Source: Nitrospirota bacterium
GTDB taxonomy: Bacteria; Nitrospirota; Thermodesulfovibrionia; Thermodesulfovibrionales; JdFR-85
Reading direction: 5' to 3'
DNA length: 6,024 nucleotides
Assembly: GCA_003232715.1 (NCBI GenBank)
Contig: QIJG01000254.1
Location: 1-6,024 of the forward strand
The notes beneath the pieces were generated by a model. It had not been told where the DNA came from. It saw only the letters and a list, made by a program, of their open reading frames with translations, and searched no databases. Below are positions 1-5,555 of this stretch, piece after piece (within the stretch, counting starts at the first letter, position 1; every line of letters starts with the position of its first letter). A program made the position numbers and the translations under genes.

Positions 1-426
1 ATTGAATATGACTTTCTTGACGGGGTAATAAAGGTTATAGTCGGCCCGGAAATTGTTGCCGGTTCAACAAGGCTCAAGGCAGGCACTGCCACCAAGATGG
101 TCCTCAACATGATCTCCACCACTGCCATGGTCAAGCTCGGCAAGGTTTATAAAGGCTACATGATCGACGTAGTCCCGTCCAACAGGAAGCTGAAAGACCG
201 CGCAGTAAGGATAATCATGGACCTTACGGGATGCAGCCGGGAAGAGGCCGGAGGGCTATTGCAGCGTTCCGGAGGCAGTGCAAAGACCGCAGTGCTGATG
301 TACCTGAAAGGCCTGGATCATGACAATGCAGGGAGGCTGCTGAAGGAATCGGGGGGGGTCGTTGAGGAAGGCGTTGTTGTGAGGGGATTGAGGCTCATTA
401 TAAATAACCAGCTTAATAACCAGTAA
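1..426 (+). CDS. murQ: N-acetylmuramic acid 6-phosphate etherase MurQ, 3' part only
   Basis: This is the C-terminal 141 codons of MurQ, open from the first base of the window in frame 1 and ending at TAA 424-426. MurQ is a cytosolic SIS-domain enzyme that removes the lactyl ether side chain from MurNAc-6-phosphate to give GlcNAc-6-phosphate and D-lactate in peptidoglycan recycling. The visible part carries the family's highly conserved stretch GPEIVAGSTRLKAGT (visible residues 15-29), then LNMISTTAMVKLGKVY and the NRKLKDRAVRI segment. The helical C-terminal tail follows (TGCSREEAGGLL, then KTAVLMYLKGLD), all as I remember them from E. coli MurQ. Usual length is about 300 residues, so roughly the first half lies upstream, including the catalytic glutamates. 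No frameshift is seen, and the gene looks intact up to its normal C-terminus. Confidence 0.95.
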   Translation: MEYDFLDGVIKVIVGPEIVAGSTRLKAGTATKMVLNMISTTAMVKLGKVYKGYMIDVVPSNRKLKDRAVRIIMDLTGCSREEAGGLLQRSGGSAKTAVLMYLKGLDHDNAGRLLKESGGVVEEGVVVRGLRLIINNQLNNQ

Positions 427-431
427 AAAAC

Positions 432-459
432 TTGTCAAATATCATTTTATTCGTGTAAA
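432..459 (+). promoter_or_regulatory. possible sigma70-type promoter for the ATPase-nuclease-methylase operon
   Basis: A -35-like TTGTCA (432-437, 5 of 6 to consensus) is followed after 16 bases by TGTAAA (454-459, 4 of 6). It lies in the AT-rich gap between murQ and the operon. The implied leader would be about 130 bases. Other weak hexamers occur nearer the gene (TTGTTA at 491 and 537), so the assignment is tentative. No hairpin followed by a T run is visible after murQ, so read-through from murQ is also possible. Confidence 0.22.
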
Positions 460-595
460 CTCAGGAGATATACAGAAATTGCACAATCATTTGTTATGCA
501 CTCTTTCTTAATACAGATAGCAGTTGCCAATACTACTTGTTAAGGAAAGACTGTAATGAAACAATATTTACATTTTGCAGAGGATCAGAGCAGCA

Positions 596-2353
596 ATGAA
601 TACATTAGATAGAGGATTATTCGAGATATCTGGGAACACGATTGACCAGATTGATGTCAAAATCAGTCATCGGATCATTCAGCTATTTTCTGAGGGTCTC
701 TATTCCAGTCCCAACAAAGCTGTGGAAGAACTTGTCTCCAATTCATTTGATGCTGGCGCGGAAAACGTCCACATCATTCTCTCCCCAGACCTCCGTGATT
801 CAGATGCAACCATTGTGGTCGTAGATGATGGAGAAGGCATGAACGATGTTGGCCTCAAAAAGCATTGGATCATTGGTGAAAGTACAAGACGCAGAGCGAA
901 TGGTTCTTCCAGGCGAAAGCCGATTGGTCAATTCGGTATTGGTAAGTTATCCACATATGTATTGGCTTCAAAACTCACTCACATCTGTAGATCTGGTGAC
1001 ATTTACTATGCCGCAACAATGGACTATTCAAATATAGCGGATAGCGGAAATGCAGTTTCCGATGGGATTTTCAATGAACAGACAATCCAAATACCACTAC
1101 GAACACTCACGAAACAACAAGCGCAGGATGCTGTGCAGCATTGGATCGATGGGAAAAAGGCAGGCTATCAGGCACTAAGGTTGTTTGGAAGCGATGCGTC
1201 GGATTCGTGGACTGTAGCCATAATGTCCGGGTTAAAAAATTTGGGGAAAAAAGTCAAGATTGGCCGTCTCAGATGGGTGTTGAGAACAGCCATGCCTCAG
1301 CGCAGTGACTTTCGCCTTTATCTTGATGGCGACCTTATAGCGCCCCCAGAAACGGATCCGCCTTTGGCGAAAATAGTGATAGGCAAGGACGTAATCCAGC
1401 TGTCACCACCTTGTCCGGAAGGTTTGATTGAACGGGAGGATACAAGCGAGCCAGAAGATTCTGTTGTCCGACACGGTGTTTATCATGACGAATTGTTAGG
1501 ACGGATTTCGGGATATATTGAGATATTCAAGGATGAACTGGATAGAGGCAAACCGAAATTCGAACAAAGCAGCGGATTCTTCGTCTATGTGCATGGGCGG
1601 CGAGTCGATGATCCTGGCTTCGGGATAGAGCGCAATTTGTTGCGGCATGGCACGTTTTCCAGATTTAGAATGGTTGTTCATATTGATAGCCTAGACGAAG
1701 TGCTAAGATCTTCCCGAGAATCGTTTCAACAAGGCGAATTGTATGAGGGAGTGCAAAATTTTCTTCGCGCCGGCTTCAATCTTGCCCGCAATAAACTCGT
1801 GGAACACGATCGGACGCAAACACCAGCCGCCCGGATTTCCGCGAGTATCTCCTCTGCGCCCGGAAGCATGACTCTGAAACCGTTGCTTTCGCTATCTAAA
1901 ATGGTCTACGAGAACAGAGCCACCCCTTTCTATCTCCGTTTTCCTTCCGAGCTTTCCGTTGAGGCGCAGACCGAGTTCCTGGAGAATTTGCAGCAACAAT
2001 CTGAAGGTGAGGACGGTTTGCTTCGCTCCACTGAATTGAGCGCTTTAGATTCGACAGAAGGCTTGGCTGTTTTCGATGTCCAAGATGGAAAGTTACTCAT
2101 CAATTCATCTCATCCGTTTATTGCAGCGTTTCAAGAGTATTTCACCGATGCCCGAAGGAGTCTTCCTCTCGAAATGCTTGCAATGTCTGAGATTCTCATG
2201 GAATCCCATATGTATCACATGGGATTAGAGGAGGGCGTGATTCGTGACGTAATAGGTAGGCGCGATGAATTGTTAAGGCAGTTCGTGAGGACGTCCGCGC
2301 GTCGGACTGCAGGCATGATTGCCCTCGCCCTTACCGGAAGCCATGGACAATGA
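596..2353 (+). CDS. GHKL-family ATPase (Hsp90/MutL/MORC-like), likely restriction-system ATPase
   Basis: The predicted product is a 585-residue cytosolic protein with an N-terminal Bergerat-fold ATPase domain. The motifs are clear and in order. The N box is EELVSNSFDAGA (residues 44-55), with likely catalytic Glu45 and Mg-binding Asn49. The G1 box is DDGEGM (77-82), and the G2 box is GQFGIGKLS (111-119), very like Hsp90's GQFGVG. A middle region around residues 220-400 contains FFVYVHGRRVDDPGFGIERN, which fits the S5-like transducer domain of GHKL ATPases. The C-terminal 180 residues match nothing I recognise. I chose ATG 596, with an AGAGGA site at 579-584. A TTG at 575 in the same frame would add seven residues but has no good ribosome site. 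The gene overlaps the following nuclease by 11 bases. Families with these boxes include Hsp90, MutL, type II topoisomerases and MORC. The context of a nuclease and a methylase favours a MORC/MutL-like restriction ATPase over a chaperone. Confidence 0.88.
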   Translation: MNTLDRGLFEISGNTIDQIDVKISHRIIQLFSEGLYSSPNKAVEELVSNSFDAGAENVHIILSPDLRDSDATIVVVDDGEGMNDVGLKKHWIIGESTRRRANGSSRRKPIGQFGIGKLSTYVLASKLTHICRSGDIYYAATMDYSNIADSGNAVSDGIFNEQTIQIPLRTLTKQQAQDAVQHWIDGKKAGYQALRLFGSDASDSWTVAIMSGLKNLGKKVKIGRLRWVLRTAMPQRSDFRLYLDGDLIAPPETDPPLAKIVIGKDVIQLSPPCPEGLIEREDTSEPEDSVVRHGVYHDELLGRISGYIEIFKDELDRGKPKFEQSSGFFVYVHGRRVDDPGFGIERNLLRHGTFSRFRMVVHIDSLDEVLRSSRESFQQGELYEGVQNFLRAGFNLARNKLVEHDRTQTPAARISASISSAPGSMTLKPLLSLSKMVYENRATPFYLRFPSELSVEAQTEFLENLQQQSEGEDGLLRSTELSALDSTEGLAVFDVQDGKLLINSSHPFIAAFQEYFTDARRSLPLEMLAMSEILMESHMYHMGLEEGVIRDVIGRRDELLRQFVRTSARRTAGMIALALTGSHGQ

Positions 2354-3161
2354 AAACAAGCTGGAAGAGGAAATGCGTGCCGCCTTCGAGGCGATGGGCT
2401 TTGCTAATGTCATTCACATTGGCGGAAAAGGCGAACCCGATGGAACTGCTGAAGCACATCTCGCGGCAGCAGAGGATGGCACAGTTCAGCGATACAAGGT
2501 TGGGCTTGAGGCTAAGAGTGGTGGAAAGGTTTCTGCCAAACGCTTAGGTGTCTCTGGTATTGGCAGGCACATGGAGAAGCATAATTGCAATCATCACCTC
2601 GTGATTGGAAATAGTTTTTCCACCTCTACTGGTGAAGATTCTGCCTCAGTGCTGGAGATTAATACATACAAAGAGGATAATAAAAGAAAAGGTATCGAAA
2701 AGACCATCACGCTGATGCACATTGATGACTTAGCACGGTTAGTTCGGATTGTTTCAGCGAAACGTGTTGGGGGCCTGAGCCGCATTCGCGATCTGTTTAG
2801 GAACTGCGTAACTCCTGAGGAAAGTAAGGGATGGGTTGATAGACTGGCGGCTGAGACACCTGAGAATTGGCCATATTTGGATATTTTAGAGACCGTCTGG
2901 CACTTGGCAGAGGAACAGCCGAATGAAGCCGTGGAATATGCTGCAGTAATCACGGAGCTCCGTCATCGTACACCGCCAGTTAGAATGAACAAGCAGGACT
3001 TAATTGAATGTTGCAAGTCAATGCAGGGAATGGCAAGAGACGTAGTCTTCGCTCGCGTGAATACCGTAGAAATTGACAGGCGACCAGACTTGATTCTGGA
3101 AGATATCAAAACTGCAGTTGGCGAGTACCCAGAAGAGGAAAGAAGAACAATTTATATATGA
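2343..3161 (+). CDS. PD-(D/E)xK-type restriction endonuclease-like protein
   Basis: The predicted product is a 272-residue protein and the likely DNA-cutting subunit of the operon. The N-terminal half has the pattern of the restriction-endonuclease fold: an acidic helix with Glu8-Glu10, then GKGEPDG (residues 28-34, Asp33 as metal ligand), then a hydrophobic strand ending in LEAKSGGK (55-62, Glu56 and Lys58). This gives an arrangement D-x22-ExK. A further strand (HHLVIG, 84-89) follows. The C-terminal half, rich in helices and charges, is not recognised and may bind DNA or the ATPase. Start ATG 2343 is preceded closely by GGAAG and lies inside the end of the ATPase gene, giving an 11-base overlap typical of translational coupling. 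A TTG at 2319 would add eight residues. The stop overlaps the methylase start as ATGA. Nuclease activity is inferred from the motif. A degenerate DNA-binding REase fold is the alternative. Confidence 0.75.
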   Translation: MDNENKLEEEMRAAFEAMGFANVIHIGGKGEPDGTAEAHLAAAEDGTVQRYKVGLEAKSGGKVSAKRLGVSGIGRHMEKHNCNHHLVIGNSFSTSTGEDSASVLEINTYKEDNKRKGIEKTITLMHIDDLARLVRIVSAKRVGGLSRIRDLFRNCVTPEESKGWVDRLAAETPENWPYLDILETVWHLAEEQPNEAVEYAAVITELRHRTPPVRMNKQDLIECCKSMQGMARDVVFARVNTVEIDRRPDLILEDIKTAVGEYPEEERRTIYI

Positions 3162-4375
3162 TTTCAGCAACAAAAAAAGCCCATATTCGTCCTGTTCATC
3201 CCTTTCCGGCACGGATGGCACCTTCTATTGTTTGGGATGCGTTACCCAAGACAGGTAAATCTGTGAATATCCTCGATCCAATGTCCGGTTCGGGGACAAC
3301 ATTGGTCTGCGCAAGGTCTTTAGGACACAGGGCTATTGGCTGCGATACAGATCCACTCGCGCTTCTCATTTCGCGTGCGTGGGGCGTTGATGATAAACCG
3401 GAAACTCTAAAAATCCGAGCCGGGCTTGTATTGGAACGGGCAAGGATTCTGAGCAAAAGCCTGACTTATGAAAAATCATATCCGAGAAATACAGACAGTG
3501 AGACTATCCGATTTATTGACTTTTGGTTTGATCGAGCAAACCGCCGTGAACTGAGTGCGATAGCAACTTGCATATCAAAGGTTCGATCGCAAAATGAAAG
3601 GACTATTCTTTGGTGCGCGTTCTCACGAATGATTATCACCAAAACTTCCGGTGTTTCCCTTGCGATGGATGTTTCACATAGCCGCCCCCATAAAGTTTAT
3701 GATGTTGCTCCGGTAAAGCCATTTGACGCATTTCTAAATGCCGTTTCACGGGTAGTTAATAATCTGCCGTTTTCGGGCAACGTGTATAATGTCGCGCCAG
3801 CCGACATTCGGCATGGTGACGCCAGATCATTGCCCGTGGAGTCAGCAAGTGTGGATATGGTGATTACATCTCCTCCTTACCTAAACGCTATTGATTATCT
3901 TCGTGGACACAAGCTTTCCCTTGTGTGGATGGGCCACAGCATTTCAGAGATTCGCGCACTTCGATCAGGTAACATTGGAACAGAAGTTTCTAAAGGATCC
4001 ACTTCAAATGAAGCAATACATAAAGCAATGAAGGCTATGGCCGATATAGAATTGCTTGACAAACGGCGATTAGGGATGGTCAAACGTTATGTATATGATA
4101 TGAGTAAAGTAATGGAGGAATGTGCGCGGGTTCTTAAGCGCAAGGGATGCGCTGTCTTCGTCATCGGTGACTCTTCCGTTGGTGACGTATTTATAAAAAA
4201 CTCTGAAGCTTTGATTCGACTTGCTGATAACAATGGTCTTTCCCTCGTTTCACGTAACACACGTCCAATCGAAAGAAAACGGCGGTATTTACCTCCTCCC
4301 GAATACAAAAGTGCTGGTGTAAAGATGCAGGGCAGAATGAGAGAAGAGGTTATTTTAGAATTTCGTACTGATTGA
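3158..4375 (+). CDS. SPPY-motif DNA methyltransferase (N4-cytosine or N6-adenine type)
   Basis: The predicted product is a 405-residue SAM-dependent amino-methyltransferase. It starts with HPFPARMAP (residues 14-22), a signature I know from DNA methylases of this class (usually HPYPAKF). The SAM-binding motif I follows as LDPMSGSGTT (39-48), then the next acidic strand AIGCDTDPLA (59-68). Catalytic motif IV is TSPPYLNAIDYLRGHK (237-252), and a late strand is CAVFVIGDSS (331-340). SPPY favours N4-cytosine methylation, but N6-adenine cannot be excluded. Motif I comes before IV with almost 190 residues between them, an alpha-like order that could place the target-recognition region in the middle. 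The gene overlaps the nuclease stop by four bases (ATGA at 3158-3161). In a restriction system it would protect host DNA from the neighbouring nuclease. All key motifs look intact. Confidence 0.9.
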   Translation: MISATKKAHIRPVHPFPARMAPSIVWDALPKTGKSVNILDPMSGSGTTLVCARSLGHRAIGCDTDPLALLISRAWGVDDKPETLKIRAGLVLERARILSKSLTYEKSYPRNTDSETIRFIDFWFDRANRRELSAIATCISKVRSQNERTILWCAFSRMIITKTSGVSLAMDVSHSRPHKVYDVAPVKPFDAFLNAVSRVVNNLPFSGNVYNVAPADIRHGDARSLPVESASVDMVITSPPYLNAIDYLRGHKLSLVWMGHSISEIRALRSGNIGTEVSKGSTSNEAIHKAMKAMADIELLDKRRLGMVKRYVYDMSKVMEECARVLKRKGCAVFVIGDSSVGDVFIKNSEALIRLADNNGLSLVSRNTRPIERKRRYLPPPEYKSAGVKMQGRMREEVILEFRTD

Positions 4376-4401
4376 AAAAGCACAGCGAGTAGGCGGGTAG
4401 G

Positions 4402-4430
4402 GGTAGGGGACGTTATTGACTACGTTGACT
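4402..4430 (+). repeat. 29-base exact direct repeat, copy 1
   Basis: The 29 bases starting GGTAGGGGACGTTATTGACT are identical to 5107-5135, 705 bases downstream in the same orientation. Similarity fades over the next 20 or so bases, and both copies run on into pyrimidine-rich sequence ending in GTTATTA. This copy begins 26 bases after the methylase stop and is preceded by an extra GTAGGGG unit. A diverged inverted copy lies at 4603-4619. Motifs of the GGGGACGTT kind remind me of the ends of small transposable elements, possibly IS200/REP-type, but that is recollection, not proof. Confidence 0.85.
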
Positions 4431-4619
4431 TACTGCTTTTTCCTTTGTTATTAAAAACAGACTTTCGTTGTTACACACTATGCAAAACTATTGATGGGCA
4501 AGAAAATAATGTTGATAGAATTGCAGGATTTATAACATTCTATGATTGCCATGATTAGACATTGCACGAGAGAAAGGATCAATAATGCATAAGTTTTGCA
4601 TAGTACACAACAACGTCCC
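4407..4619. mobile_element. putative small non-autonomous (MITE-like) element with inverted ends
   Basis: The outer left arm 4407-4423 (GGGACGTTATTGACTAC) and the reverse complement of 4603-4619 (GGGACGTTGTTGTGTAC) agree at 14 of 17 positions. A second, inner left arm at 4466-4489 also pairs with 4592-4615: 13 bp around ACTATGCAAAACT, four mismatches, then 7 bp of CGTTGTT. The right end is thus related to two left motifs, suggesting nested or rearranged element ends. The interior of about 100 bases is AT-rich and has no reading frame of note. An alternative reading is that the inverted copy at 4603-4619 pairs with the 5112-5128 copy, enclosing the Cys-rich gene. No target-site duplication was identified. 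Confidence 0.45.
4466..4615. repeat. inverted repeat pair (arms 4466-4489 and 4592-4615)
   Basis: The arms CGTTGTT....ACTATGCAAAACT and AGTTTTGCATAGT....AACAACG are complementary at 20 of 24 positions, with a four-base unpaired block and a 102-base interval. The interval is too long for a simple terminator hairpin and there is no T run, so transposon ends or protein-binding arms are more likely. Confidence 0.7.
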
Positions 4620-4630
4620 TGACTTGTTTA

Positions 4631-4652
4631 CATACCGTTCATTGAAGGTATG
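4631..4652 (+). repeat. short hairpin with bulged G upstream of the Cys-rich gene
   Basis: CATACC (4631-4636) pairs perfectly with GGTATG (4647-4652). Inside, TTC (4638-4640) can pair with GAA (4644-4646), leaving G4637 bulged and a three-base ATT loop. It lies 20 bases before the start of the Cys-rich gene and directly after the inverted repeat copy. It could be an operator, a leader-RNA stem, or the imperfect hairpin that single-strand Y1-type transposases recognise. Confidence 0.4.
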
Positions 4653-4672
4653 GGAATTATGGAGATATTAAT

Positions 4673-5137
4673 ATGAAATTTAATCATAGTGCCCTTTACC
4701 GTCTGATATTCAAATGCTCACGTTGTGGCAAATTACGTTCCGTGATTTGTAGTGACTCGGATGAATATAAAGATTCTTCCCTAATCGAAATTGTAAATCA
4801 TGGTATTTGCAGTAAGGGTAGATGTGATGGTCACATAGATTGTTTATACGGGTGTACACACCCGACATTTTTACTGCGTATTGCCAGGACATTGTTGTTC
4901 CCTTTTCAAAGAAGACCTATAATTGGATATTGTGAATTAGTAAGCAAGGAATGCCTTATAGATACACATTATGTAACAGAATGGCCAGATATTAGTGCCG
5001 ACGAAGCAATACGTATTCAGGCCGAGAGTATTAGAAAATCTGGTGATATAATTGGCTCAACCTTTAAAAATAGGCATAAAAAAATGGATAACAAGCCAGG
5101 ACAGCAGGTAGGGGACGTTATTGACTACGTTGACTAA
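4673..5137 (+). CDS. Cys-rich hypothetical protein, probable zinc-binding
   Basis: This gene encodes a 154-residue protein I do not recognise. Its N-terminal part has nine cysteines: CSRC (15-18), Cys26, Cys46, Cys51, Cys57, Cys61 and later Cys87 and Cys94. The CxxC plus the later pairs look like a zinc ribbon or zinc cluster. There is no signal peptide, though a short hydrophobic stretch, FLLRIARTLLFPF (66-78), is present. The C-terminus is basic (FKNRHKKMDNK). The start ATG 4673 has a good GGAG site at 4661-4664, which supports translation. The final nine codons, VGDVIDYVD, are encoded by the direct repeat at 5107-5135. The natural C-terminus may therefore have been replaced by repeat sequence, and the protein may be truncated or newly extended. 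Higher AT content than the methylase and flanking repeats suggest separate acquisition. A link to the restriction operon is not shown. Confidence 0.6.
   Translation: MKFNHSALYRLIFKCSRCGKLRSVICSDSDEYKDSSLIEIVNHGICSKGRCDGHIDCLYGCTHPTFLLRIARTLLFPFQRRPIIGYCELVSKECLIDTHYVTEWPDISADEAIRIQAESIRKSGDIIGSTFKNRHKKMDNKPGQQVGDVIDYVD
5107..5135 (+). repeat. 29-base exact direct repeat, copy 2
   Basis: This copy is identical to 4402-4430. It overlaps the last codons of the Cys-rich gene, whose TAA stop (5135-5137) begins at the last base of the repeat. Its core 5112-5128 is also inverted relative to 4603-4619, so the Cys-rich gene is flanked by inverted-repeat cores (14 of 17 positions). Confidence 0.85.
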
Positions 5138-5510
5138 CTACTCTTCCCTGTTATTATCCTACATCGCACCTTCCGTGTCAACACGCCCGGCCACTGATTC
5201 CAATTCAAGGCGGTCACCCATTCCAAGGGAAGCCGACATGGTTTCAAAGGTAAAAGCCCAGGCAAGAAAGCTACTTTTGAAGCGAAGAGAACAGGAGCGG
5301 AGATCGTGCCCAAATTTACCGGTCTCGGTTGGCTGGGAGCCTACTATGTTGGACGGTCTTAGGGGGTAATCCCATAGTCAAGGCTGACCTCACTGAAACC
5401 CTGTTAAAGTACAGCCTCTTATGCAGTATCATACCTATGCCAAAGAAGGCATTATATTGCATCCCCGAATTATCCTGCAAATCAAAAAACTTGTACTTTC
5501 TACCAAAATA
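5138..5510. other. gene-free stretch with mobile-element debris
   Basis: No reading frame here has both a credible ribosome site and a recognisable protein. The left part carries the tandem repeat at 5189-5234. A frame open from 5198 to 5362 encodes plausible-looking residues (GFKGKSPGKKATFEAKRTG and onward) but has no start codon and follows a stop at 5195-5197. From 5370 to 5490 I see only a weak five-base stem (ATGCC/GGCAT, 5437-5452) and nothing else. Confidence 0.6.
5189..5234. repeat. two 23-base tandem units, resembling IS21-type terminal repeats
   Basis: Unit 1 starts GGCCACTGATTCCAATTCAA (5189) and unit 2 starts GGTCACCCATTCCAAGGGAA (5212). They match at 16 of 23 positions, with a conserved ATTCCAA core. 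A weaker third TTTCAA follows at 5242. Spaced repeats with CACTGATTCCAA cores are what I remember from the ends of IS21-family elements, where the IstA transposase binds. No istA or istB reading frame is present in the window, so at most this is a stranded end. The family assignment is recollection. Confidence 0.4.
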
Positions 5511-5519
5511 ACGTACACT
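5491..5519 (+). promoter_or_regulatory. putative promoter of the toxin-antitoxin operon
   Basis: A -35-like TTGTAC (5491-5496) and a -10-like TACACT (5514-5519) are separated by exactly 17 bases. The -10 lies in the left arm of the palindrome at 5511-5542, so a repressor bound there would block RNA polymerase. A TATAAC at 5523 is an alternative -10 but lacks a good -35. Confidence 0.45.
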
Positions 5520-5542
5520 ATATATAACAATATATTGTACGT
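5511..5542. promoter_or_regulatory. near-perfect palindromic operator before the antitoxin gene
   Basis: A 32-base palindrome centred between 5526 and 5527 has outer arms ACGTACA and TGTACGT (7 bp perfect), one mismatch, then five more pairs. This gives 12 of 13 arm positions around a six-base AT centre. It ends four bases before the Shine-Dalgarno GGAGG (5546-5550) of the antitoxin. Phd/YefM antitoxins are known to repress their own operons by binding palindromes in this position, so autoregulation is the likely role. Confidence 0.7.
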
Positions 5543-5555
5543 TATGGAGGTTGTT

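Noticed and set aside
404..423. Tandem AATAACCAG at the end of murQ (residues NNQLNNQ)
   Set aside because: Too short to mean more than a local codon duplication.
4087..4383. 98-codon frame on the minus strand
   Set aside because: It lies antisense inside the methylase gene, whose conserved motifs continue through this region.
4391..4409. G-quadruplex from the G runs GGCGGGTAGGGGTAGGGG
   Set aside because: Only three runs of three or more G are present, so a three-tier quadruplex is not supported. The G runs are better explained as part of the repeat.
4461..4620. CRISPR array or tandem repeat array
   Set aside because: The repeats are one inverted pair and not regularly spaced direct repeats with unique spacers.
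5121..5369. 82-codon frame starting TTG at 5121
   Set aside because: It starts inside the repeat, has no ribosome site, runs across the tandem repeat and resembles no known protein.
5437..5452. ATGCC/GGCAT stem as a terminator
   Set aside because: Only five pairs and no following T run.
5329..5511. 60-codon frame between the debris and the operator
   Set aside because: No ribosome site and no recognisable pattern, and it ends at the edge of the antitoxin control region.
5421..5555. Upstream extension of the antitoxin frame
   Set aside because: It would be translated through the promoter and operator. The Shine-Dalgarno and family length both point to ATG 5556.
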